Notes: generated from the sequence alone by a model not told the origin. DNA of 64,000 nucleotides from Sebastes aleutianus (GCA_916700875.1 CAKAKS010000031.1:9325977-9389976), one strand, 5' to 3'. Counted from the stretch's first letter, positions 24,009 through 36,280 are shown. Numbers and translations: made by a program.

Positions 24009-24451
24009 GTGAACATAGACAGTCTGAGCTATTATTACTACAGTATGATACAATTATAAACACTGGAGGTAAAGCCATAGCCAATGAGCATGTTAAATAC
24101 CACTGAGATGCCAGACTAAGTCTATTATAATGTACTGGATGAGGCTAGCCAACTAACCGGATTAACCTCAGTAGGCCACGTTCATCAACATAAGCCAGAG
24201 TTTTATCAACCAGTAGCCTATAATAGATATAAAAAGGCACTCTCAATATAAAATAATTATATTTTACATAAGAAGACATTTGAATATATTCACATAATTC
24301 TGACTTTCAAATGCTGTAACAGCCTAATAATAATAACAACAAATGTAATTTAAGATAATTAAAAAATATTGGTCAAACAGTTGGAGATAAACACATCAAT
24401 GCGAGGTGGAGGAAGTATTCAGATCTTTTACTTATAAGTATAAGTCTTCTT

Positions 24452-24602
24452 GTAGATGCCATTAGGAGCTCCGGAGGACACAGAGGCACATCATTTTTTC
24501 AGATTACCTGTCTCATACACTACTGTCAGGATATAGTGACCGTTTTATAAAAATAACTTTTTTTAATCATATTTGCTCCATTTCTACCTACTGCATCTTT
24601 AA
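24452..24602. mobile_element. TTAA MITE family F1, partial copy
   Basis: Right-hand part only: GATGCCATTAGGAGCTCC to GCTCCATTTCTACCTACTG, ending at TTAA 24599-24602. It preserves the uninterrupted site into which the hAT-type MITE inserted in the 10.3-kb copy. Confidence 0.75.
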
Positions 24603-24699
24603 GAGGCCTGATAGTTGGGAACCATTGTGCTAAAATATGTGGTCATGCATAACCGGGGCACTTTTATTACTCTTTATAAGAGGGGGAAACTGGTGACAG

Positions 24700-25830
24700 T
24701 ATTGCAGTGTTCGTTTTGGCAGCTAGTTTAGATTTAATCTTAGTCTTACACTTTAGACAAAAATGCTTATTAGTTTTAGTCACATTTTAGTCATTTTTAT
24801 CCCTCATAGTTTTAGTCTAGTTTAAGTCGACGACAACTCATAATGTTCTAATCCCATTTTACTCCCGTTTTAGTTATTATATTACATTTTAGTCAACTTT
24901 TAGTCATTATTTTTAGTCAAAAAGTATTCTCTCTTAAAGGAACTGTTTGTAAGAATCAGAAATGCTTGTTAACAGCGACACCTGTGGCCGTTAAGTCAAC
25001 GAAAGTCAGCGTCGGGCTCGCGCTTGTTCTCGCTCTAAATAGACATGAACGAGCATCGCTCAAAACAGTGAGGCGACACACGTCAGCTAAAACCACGATA
25101 TCACTCTATATTTCACCTGCTTCTCAGTAATGTTAGCTGACCAGACGAAGGTCTCTCCATGAATCACTGCTGATCCTAGTATTGGCTTTTCCTGCTTCAG
25201 CCTCCCGACCGCGGTCAGAGGAAACAGGGACACTGGCACCCGGTCGGAGACGATAACGTTTCTTGCTGTTGAGCCCCGTCACTTCACAAGACACAGGAAA
25301 CCTCTGTTGGTCTGGAGGAGCTGCAGCATTTATTTCTGCACAAACGTCCACTGTACATTCACTAGATATTCTCAGAGCTACGAAGTCTTCTGCAGTGTGT
25401 GCGCATGCACGTGAGGTGGAGAGTGCTGTGAGTGAAGGCAAGCAGGCAGAGGAACAGAGGAGCAGAGGAGCAGAGGAGCAGAGTACAGCAGAGACTCCGG
25501 CCCTGGAGACCAAAGCTAGATAGAACTTTGTATTTTTGGTGCTTCTGTGTAGTTTGTGTTGGAGTCTTGTCTGAACAGCGTAGCCACACACGAGCATGCA
25601 TACGGCGCAAGCGTGCATACACGAAGCAAGCGTGTATACTTGGGCGCGCATGGGACACCGACCCGGGTGATTTATACATGTAAGAAGTTACAAACAGTCC
25701 CTTTAATTTAATCTTAGTCTAGCCCTGTGTCAAATGTTCTTTGTTTTAGTCATCAGATTACACTGAACATTTCAGTCAGTCTAGTCTAACCAAAACCAAT
25801 ACATTTGTCATTTACATTTTTAGCTGTATT
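24700..25830. repeat. Older repeat rich in TTTTAGTC, interrupted by MITE F3
   Basis: Text such as TTAATCTTAGTCTTACAC, TTAGTCACATTTTAGTC and TTTTAGTTATTATATT runs to about 24930 and resumes after 25706 with TTAATCTTAGTCTAGCC and TTTTAGTCATCAGATT. It looks like one older element split by a later TTAA insertion. Confidence 0.55.
24934..25706. mobile_element. TTAA-flanked MITE family F3, copy 1
   Basis: TTAA at 24934-24937 and 25703-25706, ends AAAGGAACTGTTTGTAA and TTACAAACAGTCCCTTT. The interior (CGACACCTGTGGCCGTTAAG, GCTCTAAATAGACATGAACG, CGTCCACTGTACATTCAC) recurs reversed at 32001-32640. The 172-codon minus-strand ORF inside is not conserved as an ORF in the second copy and is treated as chance. 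Confidence 0.85.
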
Positions 25831-26078
25831 ACACCATCATATCTGCTCCAATTCTCCAATACTGCAGCTTTAAGTACAGTATACCTAGATAAATGAGTTA
25901 CATTCCCCCACACTGCATGCATGCATGGTTAGTAGGTTAGTATGGGAGAGTAAACAACATTATAAATAATGGGGAAGACAAACTGAGTTTTATTTTCTTC
26001 CGCTGCTGCTCCACTTCTCTAAACGCATGCAGGGCTGCAATAAAGCGAGCGGGAACTGCTTGTGTTTAGTCTGTATGT

Positions 26079-26122
26079 GTGTGTGTGTATATGTATGTGT
26101 GTGTGTGTGTGTGTGTGTGTGA
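26079..26122. repeat. TG microsatellite
   Basis: Alternating GT run of about 40 bases with minor interruptions. Confidence 0.9.
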
Positions 26123-26299
26123 ACTTCCTCTCTTCAGAGCGCACTTGCTGAAGCGCATCATCATCATCATCCTCCAGCCGGTCTGTTCCTTTAAAACCAG
26201 ACAGCCCACGCCTCGAAAAGCGGCTTGTTCCGGCTTGCCCCTTTACATCTTTTTATCCTTGCTCACAACATTAAAATAGTGCCCCACCACACACACACA

Positions 26300-26757
26300 C
26301 TGCTCCTCCAATTACGCGCAAGCATTTTTCATTGAAACGTCTGGAGGATGAACAAAACAAGCGTCTATGGAGTAAATGCATGATGCGTATTATTCTCTCG
26401 GTGCGGCAGCAGCAGCTCTCCGCCTGTGCAGCCCGGTCGTGAGGCACCATCACCGGCGGAGCGATACCACCATCTCATCTCAGCCTCTGAGAGGCTGCTC
26501 TCTCACTGTACCTGCGTGAACGTGTCCGTCATGTACTATCGAAAAGGAGGGCAGAGGATCAAACACTGGACCAAGGCAGCTGTCTCTATAATGCTCTGAA
26601 ATGCAGAGCCACATCACTCTGGCATCAAGAATTATCTCACCCTGAGCTGGCTGCTGCTGCTGTTTTGCAACTGATGATTTTTTTTATTTATGATTATTAT
26701 TATTATTATTTTTGATGCGCTTCTGTGGGATGAATATGTTTATTCTGGAGCTCTGAG
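26300..26757 (+). promoter_or_regulatory. Candidate promoter and 5' UTR exon
   Basis: A moderately CpG-rich stretch (CGGTGCGGCAGCAGCAGC at about 26399, CACCGGCGGAGCG at about 26451) is followed by a near-consensus donor, TGAG|GTAAGTG, with GT at 26758-26759. No long ORF. It could be an upstream alternative 5' exon of rc3h2 (coding start 9.6 kb downstream) or of an unrecognised transcript. Confidence 0.35.
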
Positions 26758-26759
26758 GT

Positions 26760-28290
26760 AAGTGACTTATCCAGAGAGGTGCGCGCTACTTTCTCCTGCT
26801 CCTCCTTTAAATCGAGATTTTTGTTTGATGTGTGCAAAGAAATTTTTCTATCAGATTTTTCTTTATTTTTGTGTGTGTTTATCTCATTTAGCAGCTACAG
26901 ATTTCAGAAATTATTATATCATTAAACCTGGAAACTATTCAGCCCACCAGCGCATCATCATCAATTCCTGCAACTGGTGCTGATGAGATATTATAATAAG
27001 AAGGCTGGTTGTATTTGGAGTTATGGGCCCATAATAATAAGCTCATACGAATGAGGGTTTTCTAGAAAGAGTTGTCATTGCATGCTGTAAAAAGCAACAT
27101 GAAATAGATATGCTTGCTGCAATGGTGGAGACTAGGTTGATGTTACCCCCAAAAAGCGTGGTGCACAATTTATGGAGGAGCATCACTTTTGCTCTCAAAG
27201 TGACTCCTCCTGAGCCACAGCAGAGCAAGTTCAGGTGTTGCATATTATTTACAGTCTGAAAAGGCAGGAGGAGTGTGCAGCAGCCTGTCATGTTGGAGGT
27301 TATACTCTATATAATCTGCTGGTTTTGCAGCTGGATGCAACCTGATATTTTTGATAATCCAAGGCTGCAACAAACTAAGATTGCATAACTCTTCTTGGTT
27401 GTCTCCTACTGCAGCAGCATGCGTAATAAAGTAGGCCTATATGTGTTGTAGATTGTGAGCTGTATGGTTGCCCTGCCTACATCCACACACTGTGATGACA
27501 GGCCTAATGAATAAATAATCACCCAGACCCACATACCCCCACTGTGCTGTACACTCAAAAACAAGCGAGCACACACAAAAACAAGTGTAGTAATCCTGCA
27601 ATGAATTATGGAACGAAACAATCCAAATATCACAAAAAAATAGCCCTTGTGCTGCAATACAAAAACAAAATTTAAAATCATGTAAAGCCAAAATATGATT
27701 TTTCATTGCAGACTGTAAGTGCATTAGTGATTTGTCACATATACTGGAATGTGTGTGTGCCTGTTGAGACTTTTTAAAGATTAACAAGCAGCGTCAGTGT
27801 TAAAGTTGAACTTTCTCTTCATCATTTACCTGCTGGTTGTGGTTATAAGTGCTTTCACTTTGCAGCCGAGAGGTGCTGCAAGTCGAGAGTTATTGTGCAT
27901 GTAAACACAATCTGATTGAATTACTTTCACTTTGTTGTCAACAGAAATGTATTTCAGGACAAAGAGTTTAGTGTTTATAGTCTTCTTGGCTTGCTTGACT
28001 CGACTGATAATAGAGTTTTTCAGTATTTTTTTTTTTCTTCAGCAATGTGGTGGGTGTGAGGTTTCAGTCTTGTTGTGCTTTACCCACAAAGTTGTTCCCC
28101 CGAAGGCTGTGCAGCAGTTGAGTTTATGTTAAACTTCTGGTTGTAGCTTCATGTTGTAGAGGGGCAGGCCAGGCATATTTAGGGGGGGATTTAAAAGGTC
28201 ATGAGCACATCTACAGAAGTGAAGACAAATGAGTCATGAGAATGGAAATTAAATTTTTGTAAATACCTAAATAGGCTCATTAAAACAACT
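26760..28290. other. Unassigned, probably intronic
   Basis: No exon, RNA gene or element boundary could be supported. Confidence 0.35.
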
Positions 28291-28293
<3 letters not shown>

Positions 28294-28363
<70 letters not shown>

Positions 28364-28381
28364 GTGTTTGTGTGTGTGTGA
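28294..28381. repeat. Long TG microsatellite
   Basis: About 85 bases of nearly uninterrupted TG, with one CG and one TT interruption near the 3' end. Confidence 0.95.
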
Positions 28382-28529
28382 GCACAAGTTGCACATATTT
28401 CTCAAAATGAGTAAATTAGAGTAGTGATTACAGTAGTACGGCCATGAATTATAGAATGAGACCTTTGTTTTGTGCTGATGTACTTCTTTAGTGATAGTAA
28501 ATCAGTTGTTGGGGAGTTTTTGTGAATAA

Positions 28530-29834
28530 GGCTATGTTTACACTGTAGGCAAAAGTGGCTAAAATCAGTTTTTTTTTATTTTTTGCGTACATGTGACTCG
28601 TATCTGTTTTTTTTACATAACAGTGTGAACGGCACAAATCACGTGGAATCTGAGCTTTTCAATTCTGATTTGTGCCACTTTCATATGTGTTCCTAAATCA
28701 GATACAGGTACAATTTTTTTGCAATGCGACCGCAGTCTAATGTGTCTTTGCGACTTTTATGTCACTCATGGTCATGTGTGTCTGGAAGATGACCCACAAG
28801 TTGCCAAACTCTCGCGAGATGGTTAAGGTTAGGCATTGACCTCAAATGGTTAAGGTCGGGCAGTGAGTCTTGTGAGAGTTTCACACGTTTTCACAGCTTG
28901 TTGGTTACCTTCTAGATACGACCGTGAACACAAATATGGAAGACAGCTGCGGTGGAGGCAGTCAGTGGTGGAACAGTGATCGTTATCATCTGCTCACGAA
29001 TTTGCTGGTTTCCGCCAGCGGGCTACCTCCGCGTCTGAAAAGTGAAGCCATCGCTGAAGTGCCTTAAACTTGCATTCTTGCTAATATCCAGCAGGGGGCG
29101 ACTCCTCTGGTTTACTACCTCAGTAAACATTGTGAACATGAGTTTATGGTCTCAATTGCTACTTTCAAGTCTTCTTCAATACAGCATGATGTTCATTTAG
29201 TAAATTATGGTCCCATTCAGAGTCCAATAGACGATAAAGCAGGGTATGCTTTAGGGCGTGGCTATCTTGTGATTGACAGGTCGCTACCACGGCGTTGTCC
29301 GGTCTGGGAGTTGTCTGCGTTTTTGTCTTACAACTTTAACCCTTTCATGTGTTTTGTTTTTCAGTTCATGAAAGTTAACTGCAACATTTTGGTCGCCTAA
29401 AAATATCTTATGCAGTGTTCGGTTGTACTTAGCTCCACCTTCTCGTGTCACTTCTGGTTCCAAAAAGCCAAGATGGCGACGGCCAAAATGCCGAACTCGA
29501 GGCTCCAAAACAGCAGTCCACACACCAATGGGTGACGTCACGGTGACTATACGTCCACTTCTTATATACAGTCTATGGTTCCCCTGCACATTAACTTTAA
29601 ATAAATACATAAATAAAACTGTAAACGTTGACTTCAGTGGCCTCCACGTTTACTTCCGTCTGACAGCGTGTCTTTGTTATTGTTCTTTTGCGCAGTTCAG
29701 GACCATGACCAGTTCACACAGGAATCTGATATTGGCCACATTTATAAAAATAATGTGAGCAGCCAAACAAAAAGATCAGATCTGAGCATTAAATCTGAAT
29801 AGAGCACTAAAAGGCCTGCAGTGTGAACGTAGCC
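28530..29834. mobile_element. TIR element with nested insertions
   Basis: Outer ends GGCTATGTTTACACTGTAGG and CTGCAGTGTGAACGTAGCC are an imperfect inverted pair, and subterminal AAATCAG/CTGATTT-type text also pairs. Inside are the short minisatellite-TIR element at 28770-28923 and another repeat at about 29110-29580 (CCAAGATGGCGACGGCC, CTTATATACAGTCTATGG). No transposase. The short ORFs here are not supported. Confidence 0.65.
28770..28923. mobile_element. TIR/minisatellite element, copy 3 (minimal)
   Basis: Left end GGTCATGTGTGTCTGGAAG then ACCCACAAGTTG; right end TTGGTTACCTTCTAGATACG then ACC. Internal GATGGTTAAGGTTAGGC ... GGTCGGGCAG is only about two units of the 27-bp repeat, and an inverted CTCTCGCGAGA/TCTTGTGAGAG motif flanks it. 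Same family as 2952-3331 and 5198-5794. Confidence 0.8.
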
Positions 29835-30458
29835 TATATTTCATAAATCTGTGTCTCTGGTGAAAACACCAACCTGGGTTTACTGATCCAGTGACGTCAC
29901 AAACAGTGACGTGCATATTCTTACACACGCTCTCACATGCTTGCATACACACATACACACACACACACTAGAAGGAATGTTCTAATTCAAGGGTCACAGT
30001 GACACTGAGAAGGAGTCCTCATATTACTTCAGATTCCTCTCCTTCAGGTCCAACTCTGCTCTGTGGCGGTGTGTGAGTGTGTGTCCATGCAGCCATTTAT
30101 TTTTTATTTTTTTGCGTACTGTATGTATGTGTGTGCACGTGCAGCATAAACGTTTTTGGACGATATGAGGATGACTGTTTGTCCATCAGATGATGCAGCG
30201 CTTGCTCAGCCACCCATGAGACAGCTCATCTCCTTATTGTTGTTGGTTGTTGTGGACCCATAAACTGGTCAAACGTCTAACTGTTAGATTATTTTGGTTG
30301 GCAGCCACATCCATCCATCGTTACTACATGCCTAAGCTCAGTTCTTACTCCAACCATGACCTAACCCTGCCTGCATGAGGGTGTGTACAGCTTGGATGAG
30401 CCTCCCATTGGGAGGCTGCTTCCTTCTTCTTTTCCTTTCGGTTGCGTCGCTGTTTCGG
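29835..30458. other. Unassigned spacer
   Basis: A short AC run near 29950 is the only structure seen. Confidence 0.35.
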
Positions 30459-31066
30459 TAGAGATGTTCCGATACCATTTTTATATATACCGATACCGAA
30501 ACTTGCGATATCGGACAATTGATCCGATACCAGCATGATTAAAAAATATATGGTTATTATTATTGTTATTTAACAGCTGTTTACTACTGCCTATTTATGG
30601 ATGTGATATGATTACTATCTTTGATGTATGACCTGGCTCCGGTTAAACCCTTTTTGTAAAACATGAACAAATACATACAGAGAATGAATGCAATAGAAAT
30701 CTCTTTTATTATTTTTACTTGTTGGTTTTTCCACTGTGAAATATTGGCAATGGCTTACATTTTCCTCGCTCTGACTACCGTTACCGTTACCGTTACACTC
30801 TCCACTAGCACCGCACTGTTGTTGTTAGCTATCGTCATGTGACAAGCTACCTGCAAGCAGTTCTTCTTCGCTGCTCCAAAACAGTAGTTGTCAGTGGCAG
30901 CCATGATCAGTCAGGGCGACGGAGGCACAGTGAAGGCTACTGTTTTGGAGCGGCGAAGTGGTGTTGATTTCTGGATTTCAGTTTATTTTTTTCCTGGGTT
31001 AATAAATGATGGTAGCGTACTCGCCGATACGGATGCATTTCCGATCCTGATATCGGAGCAACTGTA
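30459..31066. mobile_element. hAT-like MITE
   Basis: Starts TAGAGATGTTCCGATACC and ends GATATCGGAGCAACTGTA. Reversed, the end reads TACAGTTGCTCCGATATC, so 12 of the first 16 terminal bases pair. Flanking 8-mers TGTTTCGG and GTTTTCCC agree only partly. A TTACCGTTACCGTTACCG run lies inside at about 30779. Non-coding. Confidence 0.7.
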
Positions 31067-31337
31067 GTTTTCCCCCCTGGCATGATATTTTTGCAGGCGC
31101 TGTAGTGATCTTAGCATAGCGCCAGCATGAGTCTACCTGATTTATTTCTACCCAATCTATCGCTGCCAATGTGAGAACTTCCACCCTTACCCTTAAATTA
31201 ACTTAACCCAACAGGAAGTCTCATCATGAGCCTATAAGCCAGAGTCCAAATCTAATAAAGACCCTTGATAAATGAGGATGGGCCATCCTATTGTGAAAAT
31301 GTTCGTACCTCAATGTTCTGAAAAACACTCTCTCAAA

Positions 31338-31341
<4 letters not shown>

Positions 31342-31430
<89 letters not shown>

Positions 31431-31444
31431 CTCTCTCTCTCTCT
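31342..31444. repeat. CT microsatellite
   Basis: About 100 bases of CT repeat with one ATCC interruption near the end. The minus-strand RERERE ORF across it is an artefact. Confidence 0.95.
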
Positions 31445-32000
31445 ATGAGACATGCCAAAGGAAACTCCAGATGCCCTCCCCCACACAGAGGGGGCCAAGT
31501 GAGGACTCACTGTCCTGAGCCAGATGATAGCTCGCCAACTGTTGGCTGTAAAGACACAATGTACTTCTCATCCTCCGCTCGGCAGAGTGGGTGGCTCAAC
31601 AGGCAGCTACAAGCAAAAATAACGGCTTATAAAAGCTACGAAGCCTTCTTTCGTTCAACAGTTTTAGGGATATTTTTTGCTCTTAAAAGTGGACACTGGA
31701 GCTTTCTTGGATGCTTGGGGTGTGTTTTTAAAAATGGCACATCCTCAAGTTCACAAACCGTTGCAGGTGAATCGCAAGCATGGACAAGCCTGGTAGAATA
31801 AAAAACACAGCTCATAGGTCAATTTCCTCATTTTGAAATAATCAGTGGAGCCTAATGAGGAAGTTGAGGTCTCCTGTGACATCACATCACGCCCACTCCG
31901 CCTTCCAAGGTCACAAGACCGGACTTATTCATGACTGTGGGGGCTTTTTTTTGTGTGTGTGTGTGTGTGTGTGGCATAAAGCAGTGGTCCATCCATGCAA
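31445..32000. other. Unassigned spacer
   Basis: One 118-codon plus-strand ORF (31445-31801) has no motif or homology that I recognise. A TG run lies at about 31952-31973. Confidence 0.35.
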
Positions 32001-32640
32001 TTAAAGGGACTGTTTGTAACTTTTTACACGTATAAATCTACTGGGTCGGGATCCCATGCGCGCTCGCATATGCGCGCTCGCGTGTGGCTACGCTGTTCAG
32101 ACCACTCCGCTGCCTGCCTTCACTCACACAACGCGCGCGTTCTCGCTTCACCTCACGTTCATGCGCGCACACTACACACTGCAGAAGAGTTAGTAGCTCT
32201 GAGAATATCTAGTGAATGTACAGTGGACGTTTGTGCAGAAATAAAGGCTGCTGCTCCTCCAGACCAACAGAGGTTTCCCGTGTCTTGTGAAGTGACGGGG
32301 CTTCGCAGCGAGAAACGTTATCGTCTCTGACCGGGTGCTGGTGTCTCCCTGCGGGCGCAGTCGGGAGACGATAACGTTTCTCTTGAAAAGCCAACACTAG
32401 GATCAGCATTGATTCATGGAGAGACCTTCATCTGGTCAGCTAACATTACTGCCAAGCAGGTGAAATATAGAGTGATATTGTGGTTTTAGCTGACGTGTGT
32501 CGCCTCACTGTTTTGAGCGATGCTCGTTCATGTCTATTTAGAGCGAGCAAGCGCAAGCCCGACGCTGACTTTCGTTGACTTAACGGCCACAGGTGTCGCT
32601 GCTAACAAGCATTTCTGAATCTTACAAGTAGTCCCTTTAA
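32001..32640. mobile_element. TTAA-flanked MITE family F3, copy 2 (inverted)
   Basis: TTAA at 32001-32004 and 32637-32640, ends AAAGGGACTGTTTGTAAC and TTACAAGTAGTCCCTTT. The interior is the reverse complement of 24934-25706 over most of its length, for example GTGAATGTACAGTGGACG and CGTTCATGTCTATTTAGAGC. Confidence 0.85.
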
Positions 32641-33059
32641 TGGAAGTCTTGTGCACATTATGTGTTGTGAGGTACTTATGCATATCATGGATCTAATTGT
32701 GGTGTGACAGTGCATCCAGCCATGTGTTGCAGGAATCATTTCTGCACAGAGAGAGAGACAGGCAGGAGCTCAGGCCAGACTTCTTGCATTCTGCCAAGTA
32801 AAAGACAGGATGTAGCAGTTGCTCCGAGCAGGAACAGGTGGCTGTCAACGTGCCTAGTGCCAGTGAATGACGGTGAACAGTTGCCCCCAGAGTTTGCACC
32901 ACTCCCTAATCCGCGCGCACGCAGAGAAAGAGTCCAAGATAAAAAACTGCCCCACCTTCATCGTCTCCAAAAACTCCCCCCCCACCCTGAGCCAGCTTCA
33001 TCACATGAGCGTTACCTCACTCCGGTGGTTCCTCAGTTTGTGGGCTGCAATAACCCGTA

Positions 33060-33174
33060 ATAGGTGTTATATTTGGTTATCCTCGCGGAAGGAAATATGA
33101 CGCGCGAGGACAGAGCGGAGCTTTCCACGCGGACACACGGGCACCGCGCGCTGCAGCGGGGGGCAGGTTGGAAG
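33060..33174 (+). promoter_or_regulatory. Probable rc3h2 promoter and first (non-coding) exon
   Basis: A dense CpG patch (GACGCGCGAGGACAGAGCGG, CCGCGCGCTGCAGCGGGG) ends in a donor, GGAAG|GTGCGTG, with GT at 33175-33176. The next plausible acceptor in sense is at 36280, directly before the rc3h2 start exon. A compact CpG-rich non-coding first exon is normal for this kind of housekeeping gene. Linkage to rc3h2 is inferred from position and splice-site orientation. Confidence 0.5.
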
Positions 33175-33367
33175 GTGCGTGTATAGACAGTAAACTGGCA
33201 TATTTATAACTGCTATATATATATTATGATTTAAATCACATTGAAATGCATGTTGTGGGTGTGTTTGTTGTTTAATGTGGCGCGTAATGCGTAAATGCGC
33301 ACAGTTCCCCTTTCGCTTCCCATTGGACTGCCAGCATCTTCATATTGTAAATATACTCATATTTATT

Positions 33368-33880
33368 GCCATAAAAGGTTGTAAAAAAAAAAAAGGTTGT
33401 TATTCAAGCTAAGACAATTCCTAGGAAACTTGGGGAATCTTTTTTTTAAAATTATTATTATTATTACTTTTCCAGACATATCGGAGTTTTGTTTTTATTT
33501 CATGGGACACAGAAAGTAGTGTTAATAGAAAAATTAAATATATATTTGTGCACGTGGTCGATACATGTTGCACAGGCTCTCAGAAGAACACACACACATA
33601 CACACTGGTTGCATACTTTATACTAATAATTATTTGCCATAAAAGGTTGTAAAAAGGTTGATATTCAAGCTCAGACAATTCCTAGAAAACTTGGGGAATC
33701 TTTTTTTTTTATTCTTACTTTTCCAGACATATTGGAGTTTTGTTTTTATTTCATGGGACACAGAAACACACTGTAGTGTTTATAGAAAAATTAAATATAT
33801 TTTTTACATTATACATGCTGCACAGGCTCTCAGAATCACACACACACACGCACACACACTGGTTGCATATTTTCAAAACG
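33368..33880. repeat. Tandem duplication of about 268 bp
   Basis: GCCATAAAAGGTTGTAAAA at 33368 recurs at 33636, followed by matching text: ACAATTCCTAG(G/A)AAACTTGG, TTTCCAGACATAT(C/T)GGAG, TTTCATGGGACACAGAAA, GCACAGGCTCTCAGAA. Two direct copies with modest divergence in the presumed first intron of rc3h2. Confidence 0.85.
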
Positions 33881-35414
33881 TGTTTGGTCCGTTAACTGAT
33901 TTGCTTTGTCCTCTATAATCTCCTTTATTTGCACTGTGTGAGTGTGTGTGAGAGTTATTTTATCTCTAAACCCATTTGAATAGATATTTTTTGTTCAGTT
34001 TGTCATGGCACCTGTTCTGTTCTGTTTTAGGGCACCAGCTGTTATTTTGGTGAGCAGTTTGAACAGATGCAGCAGACTCTTAAAAAGCAACATGGTGCTG
34101 ACTGTCTGTGTGCCACTGTGTCTAAAACACTTTGCATAATGGAGTCAGAAGGATTTTTCTCATGTTTGCATGTATTTTTTTATGCAAGGTTTTGCTTGTA
34201 GTTAATAGGTTGATGCTCAAATCAAATAGTATGCAGTAGGAACTTTTGTCAGTCGAGGTAAAAAGTACTGCCTGCAGAAAACACAGAGAATATTCACTTA
34301 TAGTGCAGTGAACAAGTGTTTGTTTTGATGCTATTCTAAATAAGTAGTGTTGTATATCTTTATTTCATCTTGTCTATCTCACCGTGTGGCATTGTGCTCA
34401 GTTCAATACAGTCTTGCAAACTGTGCTCACTAATACAAAACTGAATGAGAGTCAGTTGTAAAAGATGTCTGTGAACATTTGACATAAACAAACACTGGCC
34501 TACAAACTTTCCCTGATACAGGAAACGCTGTTATGATTCAGCTTTATCCGTCTCAACCTGATGATCCTGTCTGTGTTTATCAGTTGTGCTCATTCAGTAT
34601 TATTATGATTCAGCGTGAGCTCAGTCCTCATTAGACAAGAGAGGGTTTGTCTTAAAGAGCAGGAAGTGGAAGCTGAGATGATTCTGCAAAGACCGATCTC
34701 CCTCTCAAATTAACACTCAGTGCTCAAACTTGGACCTTTTATTTTTGAGGTAATTGTCTTCACCTGCTATTCTTGAATAATGTTTTATCTTTGGCACTCT
34801 TGTTTTTCTACTTGTTCTTGTTATCTTTGATGATTTAAATAATGTCCCGTCTGTGTTGGTAATGAGGAGAGTGAAATATAGGCTTGGACAGCTTGATACT
34901 GTACAAATTGTGTTCACAGCGAGGCCTTTTAACGCAATATGTGTTGAGAATTTGGCAACTGCTTATTTTAGGAGAGAGAGAGAGACCGGTTTTATTGCCT
35001 GTATTAAATAAATGTCTGACTTTTATGGGGAGAGTGGCTGAAGATTGCCTGTGTACTTAGCTAAATGCTTATTGCACTTGATAGAGCTCAAAGAATAATG
35101 ATATTTATTCTGCTTTATTTATTGGCTAGACACCATGTCATTGTCTGTTAGCTCTTATTGTCTGTAAATATGTGTATAAATTATATATATTTTTTTAATG
35201 TAGATCATAATACATCATAGCAAAAGCATTCTTGATTTATGAAGCTATGGCTAATATTTTTTATGGCAAGCAGCTGAATATATATACGAACAGAGTGCAT
35301 ATATGCACATAATGAATTCTAATGGGCTTTATTACAAAACTTTCACAATGTTAGTTGTAATTGTGGAGGTTTACGCATTCTCTATTTCACATTCTTCTAT
35401 TTTTTTTCGATTAT
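33881..35414. other. Presumed rc3h2 intron, unassigned
   Basis: No exon-like ORF with splice sites and no element boundary was recognised. Confidence 0.4.
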
Positions 35415-35962
35415 TTAAAGAGGACCTTTTATGCTTTTGTGCCTTTTCCCTTTCCTTTAGTGTGTTGTATATTTTTGTGCGCATGTAAAAGGTCTGCAAA
35501 GTTACAAAACCCAAAGTCCACGCCAAAGGGAGTTACTCTCCCCCACAGAAACACTGCTCCTGAGCTGCCAGAAACACCTCGATTGAAGTCCTACCTTTTC
35601 TTCCATAACGTGGTGATGTCACAAAGTAACACATTTGTGTAATACCTGCCTAGCGGCCAGTTTGTCACGCCCTCAAACAAAGCTGATTAGAGCGGAGCTG
35701 AGGCGTAATCTGAAGCGTTAGATTCTGTTGACCAATCATAACAGTGGGACAACTGACCAATCAGAACGGACTGGGCTTTTTAGGATGGGGAGCAGGAGCT
35801 CAAAAAGAGCATTTCAGACAGAGGGTGAAAAGAGGTGCTGCAGCACAGCCAGTATGACAAAAATGAAGCGTTTTTTGAACATTAAAGCATGTAAACATGT
35901 TCTAGTAGAAAAACCCAAATACAAGTATGCACCTGAAAATAAGCATATTAGGTCCTCTTTAA
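35415..35962. mobile_element. TTAA-flanked MITE family F4, copy 1
   Basis: TTAA at 35415-35418 and 35959-35962, ends AGAGGACCTTTTATGC and GCATATTAGGTCCTCT. The interior has GGTCTGCAAAGTTACAAAAC, GGGAGTTACTCTCCCCCAC and GAGGTGCTGCAGCACAGCC, shared with copies at 38909-39337 and 44659-45308. Confidence 0.9.
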
Positions 35963-36280
35963 ATTTGATATGGCTTTTTTTTCAGTCACACTGAGTGCAA
36001 ATCCCAGAATGTAATGCTTTTTTGTGGTGTAGCTATAGTTGTAGTTATTGTAACGCCATGCAGACTGTGATGATCCTTAATGTGCCATGTGGTGGATTAT
36101 CTAAAGTACTTTATTGTGCCGGTTAGTGCTGCAACAATTAGTGGATTAATGAAGTAGTAAACTGTCTTTTTTCATCATAATGACATCATTAGTTGCGCCT
36201 GTTCTTTTTTTACAGTATTGTGCTAACGTGTGTCTTTACAAAATGACTGCTGCATAACTTCATATCCTGTTCCTCACAGT

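Noticed and set aside
25133..25651. 172-codon minus-strand ORF
   Set aside because: Lies inside MITE F3; the second copy at 32001-32640 does not keep the frame over its length, and opposing ORFs exist on the other strand.
31310..31510. RERERE-type protein
   Set aside because: Pure translation of the CT/GA microsatellite.
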